NCBI GenBank assembly: GCA_902362875.1
Contig: CABIYF010000004.1
Location: 1-64,000, forward strand
DNA length: 64,000 bases
Direction of reading: 5' to 3'
From: Eubacteriaceae bacterium
GTDB lineage: Bacteria > Bacillota > Clostridia > Lachnospirales > Lachnospiraceae
The notes beneath the pieces were generated by a model. The model ran no database searches and was not told the DNA's origin. It saw nothing but the letters and a program-made list of their open reading frames with translations. Both the position numbers and the translations under genes were made by a program. How positions within the stretch are numbered: position 1 is the stretch's first letter; each line of letters opens with the position of its first letter. This document shows positions 44,501-52,586 of the stretch, one piece after another.

Positions 44501-45442
44501 TTAGATCGTTTTATATTTATTTATGAAATCTTTGATTCTTCGTTTTCCTTCTTCCATATCTTTAGAAAATGCGAGTGCGTGGCCTGCTCCTGGCACGATA
44601 TAGAGTTCTTTTGGTGCTGCACAGGCTTCGTAGTTTTTGATCGTCATCCACATTGGAACGTAATTGTCTGCATCTCCGTGAATAAATAAGACTGGGATTT
44701 TATTTCGTTTCATGATTTCTGGGATGGATACTTCTTTTAGTCCGAATCCTGCGATTATCTCGCTGACTAAATTTACCATATACATAAGTGGAAATGGTGG
44801 AAGATGGAATCTGTCTTTGGCTACATGTTTGATGATATCCCATGGTGAGGTGAAGCCGCAGTCGGCGATGATTCCTTTGACATTGTCTGGGAGATCTAGT
44901 CCTGCTGCCATTAAGGTCGTAGCACATCCCATCGAAATTCCACATAGGAAGATGTCTTTGTTCTTCGCTCCTAAATGGCGATTCGTATACAAAATCCAAC
45001 GTTTGAGATCGTGGCGTTCTTTGACCCCATAGGTAATGTAGCGGCCTTCGCTTTTTCCGTGGCTTCTCTGCCATGGAAGGAGAACGTTGTATCCCAGGTT
45101 CCATAGAAATCTGACTTCTGGCACAAATTCAATGTTGTTTGTGGAATGGTAACCGTGCATACAGATGATCGTTCCTTTGGCGTCTTCTCTTGGGATGTAG
45201 GCTGCTCGCAATGTTAAGCCGTCTTTAGATTTGATTTCTTTTAATTCTTGTTCTTGGTGTTCTTTTAGCCATTCTTGTTCTTTTAAAACGTAATCAAGAT
45301 ATGGTTTCCATTTTTCTTTTTTACGGACATCTGGCTGTTTTTTTCTTCGACAAATAGCGTAGTCAAAGAGTGTAAAGGCGGATGCACTGACAACGGTGCC
45401 TGTGATCGCTGTGGCGGTTAGTAGTTTTTGTTTGTTGTTCAT
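44501..45442 (-). CDS. Membrane-anchored alpha/beta hydrolase
   Basis: The 313-residue protein has an N-terminal membrane helix (KLLTATAITGTVVSASAFTL) and the alpha/beta-hydrolase core: oxyanion HGYHSTNN (near 96-103), nucleophile elbow GISMG (near 165-169), acid Asp in HGDADNYVP (near 255) and His in GAGHALAFS (near 285). It belongs to the BAAT/BEM46-like, YqkD-type hydrolases. Natural substrate unknown. The active site would face outside if the helix is an anchor. Confidence 0.85.
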   Translation of the reverse strand: MNNKQKLLTATAITGTVVSASAFTLFDYAICRRKKQPDVRKKEKWKPYLDYVLKEQEWLKEHQEQELKEIKSKDGLTLRAAYIPREDAKGTIICMHGYHSTNNIEFVPEVRFLWNLGYNVLLPWQRSHGKSEGRYITYGVKERHDLKRWILYTNRHLGAKNKDIFLCGISMGCATTLMAAGLDLPDNVKGIIADCGFTSPWDIIKHVAKDRFHLPPFPLMYMVNLVSEIIAGFGLKEVSIPEIMKRNKIPVLFIHGDADNYVPMWMTIKNYEACAAPKELYIVPGAGHALAFSKDMEEGKRRIKDFINKYKTI

Positions 45443-45492
45443 GTTATGGCCCTCGTTTTACTGTTCTATTGCTGCATTCTGTGATTATCATC

Positions 45493-45921
45493 TTATTCTA
45501 TGATATCTAAGCTTGTTTCTCCTGTGATCTTGATTCCATGTTCTTTTAACAATCTGGCTGTGATTCCATCTCCATCGATCAATGTTCCTGTAAATGTTCC
45601 ATCATAAATTTTACCACAGCCACAGGATGGACTTTTTTCTTTTAGGATCGCTGTCTGACAGTTGTATAGTTTTGCAATTTTTAGTGCTTCTTCGGCACCT
45701 TTTTGGTATTGTTTTGTAACATCTTTGCCATCTTTTGCGATAACTTTGTTTTGATGTATTTCTGCCGAAATTCTTGGTGTTGGCAGTCCTCCCATGATCT
45801 CTGGACAGACTGGAATTAGTTCATGGTCTTTTAGTAATTCTATAATTTTATCATTTTTGTTGTTTTTTCCGTTATATTTGCAATCGATTCCTAACAGGCA
45901 GGCACTGACTAATATTTTCAT
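45493..45921 (-). CDS. DUF523 family protein
   Basis: The 142-residue protein starts ILVSACLLGIDCKYNGK, with PVCPEIMGGLPTPR (near 38-51) and LKEKSPSCGCGKIYDGTFTG (near 93-112). The conserved cysteines (two near the start, one in PVCPE, two in SPSCGCG) are characteristic of DUF523 and may bind metal or an Fe-S cluster. Function is not established. Fifteen bases separate it from the GNAT gene before it. Confidence 0.9.
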   Translation of the reverse strand: MKILVSACLLGIDCKYNGKNNKNDKIIELLKDHELIPVCPEIMGGLPTPRISAEIHQNKVIAKDGKDVTKQYQKGAEEALKIAKLYNCQTAILKEKSPSCGCGKIYDGTFTGTLIDGDGITARLLKEHGIKITGETSLDIIE

Positions 45922-45936
45922 TATTTTTCCTTTCTT

Positions 45937-46368
45937 CTACAGTGCTAATTCAAATCCATAGCAGCTTTTCTCGAATCCGTAATGTTCATAAAATCCATGA
46001 GCTTGTACTCTTGGCAGTCCGGAGTCTAAAGTGATTGCTTTACATCCTCGTTCTTTTGCCAATTTCTTTGCATGATCTAATAATTTTACACCATATCCTT
46101 TACCTCGGTCTTCTTCGTTTGTGATCAAACTTGATACATAGCAGGTAATCCCTGACATCCAGAAGGTCTGAAAATAATCTCCATGGCAGAATCCATGAAA
46201 AGTTCCATCGTCTTCTATTGCAAAAAATGCAAAACTGTTTTCGTCTTGTAGTACTTTTTCGTAGACTTCTTTGGTTGTTTCATAGTCGTAGGTGTTGTAG
46301 TCCCAGAGTTTTTTGATGTATTCATAGGCTGTGTCAAAATCTTTGATTGTTGCATTTTTGATTTTCAT
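45937..46368 (-). CDS. GNAT-family N-acetyltransferase
   Basis: The 143-residue protein has the acetyl-CoA loop DRGKGYGVKLLDHAKKLAKE (near 88-107), GCKAITLDSGLPRVQAHGFY and EHYGFEKSCYGFEL, a complete small GNAT fold. Substrate unknown. It heads a two-gene unit with the DUF523 gene. GGAGG precedes the ATG. Confidence 0.88.
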   Translation of the reverse strand: MKIKNATIKDFDTAYEYIKKLWDYNTYDYETTKEVYEKVLQDENSFAFFAIEDDGTFHGFCHGDYFQTFWMSGITCYVSSLITNEEDRGKGYGVKLLDHAKKLAKERGCKAITLDSGLPRVQAHGFYEHYGFEKSCYGFELAL

Positions 46369-46430
46369 GTGGGTGTCCTCCTTTGATGTCTGCTTTTTAT
46401 TATTGTAGCATGTAAAATTTTTCTGGTAAA

Positions 46431-46478
46431 TAAAAAGACAGGAAGCTGACCTTCTTTGGTCTATTTCCTGTCTTTTAT
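46431..46478. terminator. Terminator after aspS
   Basis: AAAAGACAGGAA / TTCCTGTCTTTT stem with T runs on either strand between aspS and the GNAT gene. Confidence 0.8.
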
Positions 46479-46496
46479 AATTTTTTATATTTCTAA

Positions 46497-48242
46497 TTAA
46501 TCTCGAACCTTAATATGCACTTCACGAAGCTGCTGTTCTGTAATCTCGTTTGGTGCTCCGCACATGAGATCCTGTGCTGTTCCGCTCATTGGGAAGGCGA
46601 TGATCTCTCGGATGTTTTCTTCGTTGCGAAGTAACATGATCATACGGTCTACTCCTGGTGCCATTCCTGCATGTGGTGGTGCACCGAACTGGAATGCGTT
46701 GTATAATGCTCCGAATTTGTCTTTTAATGTTTCTTTATCATATCCTGCGATATCGAATGCTTTTTCCATGATCTCCATGTCGTGGTTACGAACGGCTCCT
46801 GAAGATAATTCAACTCCGTTACATACGATATCATACTGGTATGCTAAGATATCTAATGGATCTTTTTCATTTAATGCTTCTAATCCACCCTGTGGCATAG
46901 AGAATGGGTTATGTGTAAATCCTAATTTACCTGTTTCTTCATCGATCTCATACATTGGGAAGTCGTTGATATAGCAGAAACGGTATGCATTCTTCTCTAA
47001 CAGATCTAATCTGCTTCCTAATTCGTTACGGATCTGTCCTGCGTAGATACATGCAGCTTTTTCTGGTGCTGCGATGAAGAAGATTGTGTCTCCTTCCTGT
47101 AATCCAGCCATCTCGGCTAATTCCATCTTCATATCATCTGGAATGAACTTGTCGATTGGTCCTTTGTATTTCATTTCTTCTTTGACTTCTAAGTATCCAA
47201 GTCCACCCATACCGATTGACTGTGCGAATTTTAACAGTTTTTCATGCTGTCCTTTGGAAAGTTTTGCATGAACGTTGATCGCACGTACTGTCTGTCCATG
47301 GAATGGTTTGAATGTACATCTCTGGAAGAAATCTGTCACATCGATGATTCTTAATGGGTTACGAAGGTCTGGTTTATCACTACCAAACTGCAGCATTGCT
47401 TCTTTGTAGCTGAAGATTGGGTATGGTGCTTCTGTGATAACGCTTCCTTCTGGTGCGAATTTCTTAAATGTCTCTGTTAATACTTCTTCTCCGATCTTGA
47501 AGACATCTTCCTGTGTTGCGAAAGCCATCTCAAAGTCTAACTGGTAGAATTCTCCTGGAGAACGATCTGCACGGGCATCTTCATCTCTGAAGCATGGTGC
47601 GATCTGGTAGTATTTATCGATTCCAGATACCATCAGTAACTGTTTGTACTGCTGTGGTGCCTGTGGTAATGCGTAAAATTTACCTTTGTATTTTCTTGAA
47701 GGTACGACGTAGTCACGAGCTCCTTCTGGGGATGATGCACAAAGGATTGGTGTCTGAACTTCTACGAATCCCATGTCTTCCATCTTTTCTCTTAAGAAAC
47801 GGATCACTTTGGAACGGAATAAGATGTTATCTTTTACCTTTCTGTTTCTCAGATCAAGATAGCGGTATTTTAAACGTACATCTTCACGGATCTCTTTACT
47901 TGTTGCGATCTCAAATGGAAGATCTCTGTATACTTTTCCTAAGATATCGATCTTATGCGCTTCTAATTCGATCGTTCCTGTAGGAATTTTAGGATTGTAT
48001 GTTTCTTCGTCTCTGTGCTGGATCACACCTTCTACGGATAAACATTCTTCTTTTCTTACGTGGTCCAATAAACTTGTATCTCTTAATACGACCTGCATCA
48101 CTCCATACATATCGCGTAAGTCGATAAATGATACTCCACCGTGGTCACGGATATTCTCTACCCATCCGGCGATCTTTAATTCTTCTCCAATGTCACCTTC
48201 AGAAATCTGGTCCATGGTTCTGGTACGGTACATGTCTGACAT
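46497..48242 (-). CDS. aspS: Aspartyl-tRNA synthetase
   Basis: The 581-residue class II synthetase has an OB-fold anticodon domain (1-105), motif 2 FRDEDARADRSPGEFYQLDFE (near 215-235), a GAD insertion (285-400) and motif 3 GAPPHAGMAPGVDRM (near 520-534). It attaches aspartate to tRNA, and length and GAD domain fit the bacterial type. Expression is controlled by the T-box leader upstream. Confidence 0.97.
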   Translation of the reverse strand: MSDMYRTRTMDQISEGDIGEELKIAGWVENIRDHGGVSFIDLRDMYGVMQVVLRDTSLLDHVRKEECLSVEGVIQHRDEETYNPKIPTGTIELEAHKIDILGKVYRDLPFEIATSKEIREDVRLKYRYLDLRNRKVKDNILFRSKVIRFLREKMEDMGFVEVQTPILCASSPEGARDYVVPSRKYKGKFYALPQAPQQYKQLLMVSGIDKYYQIAPCFRDEDARADRSPGEFYQLDFEMAFATQEDVFKIGEEVLTETFKKFAPEGSVITEAPYPIFSYKEAMLQFGSDKPDLRNPLRIIDVTDFFQRCTFKPFHGQTVRAINVHAKLSKGQHEKLLKFAQSIGMGGLGYLEVKEEMKYKGPIDKFIPDDMKMELAEMAGLQEGDTIFFIAAPEKAACIYAGQIRNELGSRLDLLEKNAYRFCYINDFPMYEIDEETGKLGFTHNPFSMPQGGLEALNEKDPLDILAYQYDIVCNGVELSSGAVRNHDMEIMEKAFDIAGYDKETLKDKFGALYNAFQFGAPPHAGMAPGVDRMIMLLRNEENIREIIAFPMSGTAQDLMCGAPNEITEQQLREVHIKVRD

Positions 48243-48299
48243 TTTCTTTTTCTCCTTTTTCTCGTATTCTCTATCTATCGTTCAGGCGGTTTTTTAATT

Positions 48300-48600
48300 C
48301 CCTGTTGTAAAAATGAGTATTAAAAAAGTCCGTCCTGAAATTGTTACTTCAGGACGAACTGTATATCTCTAGTCCGCGGTACCACCTGATTTACTGTCTT
48401 GCAGTCTCTCTTGTGTGCCAGTTAACGCCCAGCTTACGTCGCACCTACTGACAGGGTCTAAATCTTATATCCATGTTCTGCGTTCAGATTGATGCTCGGG
48501 AGTGTTCTTCGCATAAATTCACTTTACAGGATTCTCACTATCGCCTGCTCACTGGGAACGATAATTTATGGTACTTTTCTCCGTCGTTGCCTATTGAGTC
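48300..48600 (-). promoter_or_regulatory. T-box leader controlling aspS
   Basis: The minus-strand leader of about 300 bases carries the T-box GGTGGTACCGCGGA (48386-48373), then a terminator with stem GTCCTGAA / TTCAGGAC and a T-run (48354-48322). A Stem I region with AGTGAGAA and the paired stretches expected of T-boxes lies upstream. Uncharged tRNA-Asp would favour the antiterminator. I could not place the specifier codon with certainty. GAC is expected. Confidence 0.93.
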
Positions 48601-48630
48601 ATTATAATATATGGGAGATTGGATTGTCAA
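48601..48630 (-). promoter_or_regulatory. Promoter of the aspS T-box transcript
   Basis: TTGACA (48630-48625) and TATAAT (48606-48601), both consensus, are 18 bases apart immediately before the T-box leader. Confidence 0.85.
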
Positions 48631-48731
48631 TAGAAATTGTGATTTGTAGTTGATGACGGAAATTAAAATTTTATGTATACATTCCCCCTTTCTGGTAATA
48701 ATCCTGTTAAATATTTTTAGGAGGTCGTATT

Positions 48732-49019
48732 ATGAGTAACAAAATCGTCGTTGTAACTGATCATAATGTTTCGAAAGAACTTGATCTTATTTGTTCCATT
48801 TATCCAAATTCTGAAGTTTTGCTGTTTAGTTCTGGAAATGAGATCGTGCATTCTCATGTTTCTTGTTTTGATTTTACGGATCTTGCCGGAGTTGATCATG
48901 TCAGACAAATAGTTTCTTTAAGGGGTTCTAGATCGCATGATTTTTATATGATTTCTTATGATATGTTGCTTGTTTTTACAAAAATCAGGACCACCCGTCC
49001 AACGGGTGGTTCGCTCTAG
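48732..49019 (+). CDS. Small protein of unknown function, 3' end replaced by an IS-end hairpin
   Basis: The 95-residue frame has a very good start (AGGAGG eight bases before the ATG) and begins MSNKIVVVTDHNVSKELDLI. It looks like a Rossmann-like alpha/beta N terminus (IVVVTDHN, EVLLFSSG). From about residue 86 (RTTRPTGGSL) the codons come from the hairpin at 48990, so the natural C terminus was probably lost. No family recognised. Likely a truncated gene rather than a full protein. Confidence 0.5.
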   Translation: MSNKIVVVTDHNVSKELDLICSIYPNSEVLLFSSGNEIVHSHVSCFDFTDLAGVDHVRQIVSLRGSRSHDFYMISYDMLLVFTKIRTTRPTGGSL

Positions 49020-49056
49020 GGCTATAAGCCCTTATGACTACTAGACCAGCGTCTCA
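48990..49056. repeat. IS200/IS605-like end remnant with three hairpins
   Basis: CCACCCG-TCCAA-CGGGTGG, AGGGCT-ATA-AGCCCT and CCAGCG-TCTCAAG-GCGCTGG follow one another within about 70 bases. The first two mirror the order at 1118-1210, where CACCGGC hairpin and AGGCT-TAA-AGCCT lie upstream of an IS200-type tnpA. No transposase is present here, so this would be a solo end or a non-autonomous derivative. Confidence 0.5.
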
Positions 49057-49137
49057 AGGCGCTGGCCTTCTATTTCAGCTATTGGAATTCTGCTAATCTT
49101 CAGGATTCCGTTTCTTTTATGTAGCTTCTCCAATTTA

Positions 49138-50073
49138 TTAAATTAATTGTTGATCACTAAATAATGCATTCACTGCCTGTTCATAATTTTTTAATGTCTG
49201 GACTTTTCGTATTTTTTTTGCGTATTTTTCGTGGTTTGTGAACATCACGGCTGCGTTGTTCCAGAATTCTTTCATTTTATATAGAACATTTTTGTCTCCG
49301 CTTAGGTATTCCTGATAGCCTTCGTATAGAGCATCGTGCATGGCAAGTAATTCTCTTTTTGTTAATTTCTGTCCGTATTTGATCTCACGGATAAGCGCTG
49401 GATTTCTTAGCAGGCCTCTTCCGATCATCACTGCATCTATACTTGGAAATCTTGTTGTGATATTGTCGTAGTCTTCTTTGGTTACAATATCTCCATTATA
49501 GCAGAGTGGATTCTCGCTATGTTCTACTGCGTATTCAAAGACATCTAAGTGTGGTTTTCCTTTATAGAATTCCTGCTGCAATCTTGGGTGAATGGTTAGT
49601 TCATAAACTGGATGGCGGTTATAAATGCTTAGGATTTCTTCGAATTCTTCTGTGTCTCGCAATCCGATTCTTGTCTTAATCGAAATCTTCATATCTAATG
49701 CATCGAAGATCTCTGTAAGAAAATCGTCTAATACTTCTGGCTCTCGTAAAAATCCGGAACCTTTTTGTTTAGCTACAACAGTTCTTGATGGGCAGCCCAG
49801 ATTTAAATTGACTTCATCGTATCCTAATTCTTTTAATTCTTTGGCTGTCCGGATAAAATCTTTGGAACTTTTTGTCAGAATCTGCGGTACAATGTGCAGA
49901 CCTTCATTGTGTTCTGGTAAGACGTCTTGAAATTCTCTTGTTTTGAAGGTTCTTTTGCCATTTGGCATGATAAATGGTGTGTAATATTTATCGATTTCTC
50001 CAAATAGTTTCTCATAAATATTTCGGTATAAGTAAATCGTGATACTTTCCATGGGTGCGTAATAAAATTTCAT
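49138..50073 (-). CDS. dus: tRNA-dihydrouridine synthase
   Basis: The 311-residue flavoprotein has NLGCPSRTVVAKQKGSGFL (near 91-109, active-site Cys in the loop), KTRIGL (near 137-142), HPRLQ and GDIVTKEDY with MIGRGLLRNP (near 216-225). It reduces uridines in tRNA using NADPH. It starts MKFYYAPMESITIYLYRNI, as in the compact Clostridial Dus members. The exact positional class (A, B or C) is not clear. Confidence 0.92.
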   Translation of the reverse strand: MKFYYAPMESITIYLYRNIYEKLFGEIDKYYTPFIMPNGKRTFKTREFQDVLPEHNEGLHIVPQILTKSSKDFIRTAKELKELGYDEVNLNLGCPSRTVVAKQKGSGFLREPEVLDDFLTEIFDALDMKISIKTRIGLRDTEEFEEILSIYNRHPVYELTIHPRLQQEFYKGKPHLDVFEYAVEHSENPLCYNGDIVTKEDYDNITTRFPSIDAVMIGRGLLRNPALIREIKYGQKLTKRELLAMHDALYEGYQEYLSGDKNVLYKMKEFWNNAAVMFTNHEKYAKKIRKVQTLKNYEQAVNALFSDQQLI

Positions 50074-50136
50074 AAATACAATCAGCCTGAAACTGATATA
50101 AACAGTTTCAGGCTTCTCCTTTTCTGGTTTAATTTC

Positions 50137-50601
50137 TTATTGTACACTGACAGTATGTAGTTCAAATCTGTCTCCTCGGTGTCTTGATTTGGAATATTCA
50201 AAGATTCTTCCATCGTCTAAAAATACGATCTGTTCTACTTCTTCGATCTTAAGGCGCGATGCTATTTCTTTGGTTGCAGGAATTACTTGAAAATCATGTA
50301 CCATGGATGTGACATTGGTATGTCCTTCCGTGTGTGCAAATCCTGAAAACTGATTGGATGTAGAATAAGGATGATCTGTATCTGTCATCAATGGTATATT
50401 CTTCACAAAAGTCCCGGCACCGCGGCGTTTCACAACCAGTCCTTCATTGACAAGAAGATCCATTGCCTTCTTGACTGTGATACGGCTAACCCCATAGGCT
50501 TCACACATTTCTGCTTCAAATGGCAGCTGGTCGTTCGGTTTGTAGATTCCGTTTTCTATTTTTTCTTTCATGTCATTTGCAATACGTTCGTATTTTGTCA
50601 A
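50137..50601 (-). pseudogene. GntR/HutC-family regulator with internally deleted UTRA domain
   Basis: The N-terminal 70 residues are an intact GntR winged HTH (LPFEAEMCEAYGVSRITVKK). The UTRA effector domain starts (NQFSGFAHTEGHTNVTS), reaches SRLKIEEVEQ, then jumps to its last strands (IVFLDDGRIFEYSKSRHRGD). About 85 residues are missing, since full members are near 240 residues and this frame is 154. The start is TTG, with GGAGG seven bases upstream. It may still bind DNA but not its sugar-phosphate effector. It sits beside remnants of a beta-glucoside utilisation locus. Confidence 0.8.
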
Positions 50602-50618
50602 TTTATTTCCTCCATTCG

Positions 50619-50673
50619 AGTATGCCTAGGCACACTTTGTTTTTATTATACACGATTTGTTATCAGAGGGCAA
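50619..50673 (-). promoter_or_regulatory. GntR promoter and palindromic operator
   Basis: Minus-strand TTGCCC (50673-50668) and TATAAT (50650-50645) are 17 bases apart. Nine bases downstream is AGTATGCCTAGGCACACT (50619-50636), an almost perfect palindrome that would be the regulator's own operator. Confidence 0.65.
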
Positions 50674-50712
50674 AACATATTGCAAATGCCAAAAGCACCC
50701 ATCTATCTGCTC

Positions 50713-50877
50713 TTACTGATAAGAATTTTTTGCAATGTCATAGATTGCTTTTGGATAGATTTCCCACCCTCCATATTTCTGGAATAGTTCAATTGAAAGA
50801 TCGATATGATGAAGATTTAATACTAAGATGATATCATTCTTCTTGCATTCATCAATCACGTCCTGCATCATTCGCAC
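50713..50877 (-). pseudogene. Fragment of a family 1 beta-glucosidase
   Basis: About 55 codons, MQDVIDECKKNDIILVLNLH and then HIDLSIELFQKYGGWE, match the GH1 segment normally read as a description of the (beta/alpha)8 barrel around residues 100-150 of 6-phospho-beta-glucosidases (compare the family pattern TLxHxDxPxxLxxxYGGW). Nothing before or after belongs to the same enzyme, so it is a scrap left by deletion. Assignment rests on one short motif. Confidence 0.55.
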
Positions 50878-51090
50878 GTTTTGTGATTGCTGTACCACTC
50901 GCGATAGATTCGATAGATCCTGCTTTTAATTTTCCCTGCTTTGGTCCATTTTTCCAAACGATTGAATTTGCCGGCTGTTGCCGCATAAGCAATGGCGATT
51001 CCAATGGCTGGTAATGCTACAAGGTTTGTATCGAAACATACGAATAATACAGTGGAAATAATTCCCCAGAATGCTAATACTAAGATACCT
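50866..51090 (-). pseudogene. C-terminal fragment of a membrane permease
   Basis: An uninterrupted frame reads GILVLAFWGIISTVLFVCFD, then TNLVALPAIGIAIAYAATAG and KFNRLEKWTKAGKIKSRIYR, ending at a TGA near 50866. Two hydrophobic helices followed by a basic tail look like the end of a sugar PTS IIC or similar transporter. No start codon or earlier membrane segments exist. It abuts the GH1 scrap in a different frame, so both are debris of one sugar-uptake locus. Confidence 0.45.
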
Positions 51091-51377
51091 GAACGGCTTT
51101 GTCTGCACCAACTGGTGTGACTTCTAAGACGTTTGGCATCATAACGATCAAATATCTTTTATGTACCATCAATCAAACATTGCTTTTCCATGATTAGGAA
51201 TAAGACCTTTTGATTTTTTTTAGTCATATTGCACAAAACAATTTCTTTTTCTTTCCATATATCCTACCTTCACAATTCCAATCCAGACTTTATTTTTTCG
51301 ACAATTGATGTTATATTATTAGACAAAGAGTGAAAAATTGAGAAACATTGAGACAATTTATCAGCGAGGTATGAATA
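51091..51377. other. Non-coding stretch before purC
   Basis: No convincing coding frame. It contains more probable debris of the sugar locus and, near its right end, the purC leader. No purine riboswitch or clear PurR box was recognised. Confidence 0.5.
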
Positions 51378-52244
51378 ATGAAAGAAATGAAACCGATCAA
51401 AGAAGGTAAAGTTCGTGAGATTTATGACAATGGTGACAGCCTGATCATGGTTGCAACTGACCGTATCAGCTGCTTTGACGTCATCTTAAAGAATGATGTC
51501 ACAAAGAAAGGAACTGTTTTAACACAGATGTCCAAATTCTGGTTCGACCTTACAAAAGACATCGTTCCTAACCACATGATCTCTGTTGATGTCAAAGACA
51601 TGCCTGAATTCTTCCAGCAGGAAAAATATGATGGAAACAGCATGATGTGCAAGAAACTTACAATGCTTCCTATTGAATGTATCGTTCGTGGATATATTAC
51701 AGGTAGCGGTTGGGCAAGTTATCAGGAAAATGGTACAGTCTGTGGAATCAAACTTCCTGAAGGATTAAAAGAATCCGACAAACTTCCTGAACCAATCTAC
51801 ACACCATCTACAAAAGCAGAAATCGGTGATCATGATGAGAATATCTCTTTTGAAAGAAGCGTTGAAGTTCTTGAGAAAGAATTCCCTGGAAAAGGTCAGG
51901 AATATGCAGAACAGTTACGTGACAAAACAATCGCATTATATAAGAAATGCGCAGATTATGCATTAGAACACGGAATCATTATCGCAGATACTAAATTTGA
52001 ATTTGGTCTTGATGAAGACGGTAACATGGTAATCGGTGACGAAATGCTAACACCAGACAGCTCCCGTTTCTGGCCAGCAGACGAATACGAACCAGGTCAT
52101 GGACAGCCATCCTTCGACAAACAGTTCGCCCGTGACTGGTTAAAGAACAATGATCACGACTGGAAACTTCCTCAGGATATTGTTGATAAGACAATCGATA
52201 AATATTTCCAGGCATATAAGATGCTTACTGGAAAGGATTTATAG
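51378..52244 (+). CDS. purC: Phosphoribosylaminoimidazole-succinocarboxamide synthase
   Basis: The 288-residue protein has KEGKVREIYDNGD (near 7-19), the SAICAR synthetase stretch IECIVRGYITGSGWASYQEN (near 93-112), LPEPIYTPSTKAEIGDHDEN and DTKFEFGLDEDGNMVIGDEM (near 199-218). It joins aspartate to CAIR with ATP in purine synthesis. Length fits the longer eukaryote/Bacteroidetes-like form (about 290) rather than the short B. subtilis form (about 240). It is monocistronic and far from other pur genes in this window. Confidence 0.95.
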   Translation: MKEMKPIKEGKVREIYDNGDSLIMVATDRISCFDVILKNDVTKKGTVLTQMSKFWFDLTKDIVPNHMISVDVKDMPEFFQQEKYDGNSMMCKKLTMLPIECIVRGYITGSGWASYQENGTVCGIKLPEGLKESDKLPEPIYTPSTKAEIGDHDENISFERSVEVLEKEFPGKGQEYAEQLRDKTIALYKKCADYALEHGIIIADTKFEFGLDEDGNMVIGDEMLTPDSSRFWPADEYEPGHGQPSFDKQFARDWLKNNDHDWKLPQDIVDKTIDKYFQAYKMLTGKDL

Positions 52245-52261
52245 GCTTTCATTGTATATGA

Positions 52262-52506
52262 TAGAAATAAGATAAGAATCAATATTTAGAATAAAACGGT
52301 GGCAACACGCATATTTTAAGAGCTTTTTTACAAATCGCTGATCCGCGCCTGTTCCTTTGATAACTCACTGGATGCGAGCCAAAATGCCCGCAGCTACGTT
52401 CAGACAATCAACCACAGGGCGCTGCGAATTTGTAAAAAAAGCTCTTAAAATATGCTAATCGTTGCCACCGTTTTATTCTAAATATTGATTCTTATCTTAA
52501 TTTCTA
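52262..52506. repeat. Long palindromic element, family I copy 2
   Basis: It begins right after purC and lies between convergent genes. Outer arms (TAGAAATAAGATAAGAATC... / ...GATTCTTATCTTAATTTCTA) pair over more than 40 bases with a single bulge. Inner arms AGAGCTTTTTTACAAAT / ATTTGTAAAAAAAGCTCT follow. The core GCGAGCCAAAATGCCCGCAG is shared with the 35.1-kb element. Compared with that copy, bases in the arms differ in compensating pairs. Confidence 0.8.
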
Positions 52507-52586
52507 CGAGACCTTAAATTAAGAGAATTGTCAGTTATCTATTGCCTAAAAGTATAAACCAATACATTAAAACATACACACAAAAT

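Noticed and set aside
51091..51377. Purine riboswitch or PurR box before purC
   Set aside because: No purine aptamer core and no recognisable PurBox pair were found in the leader.
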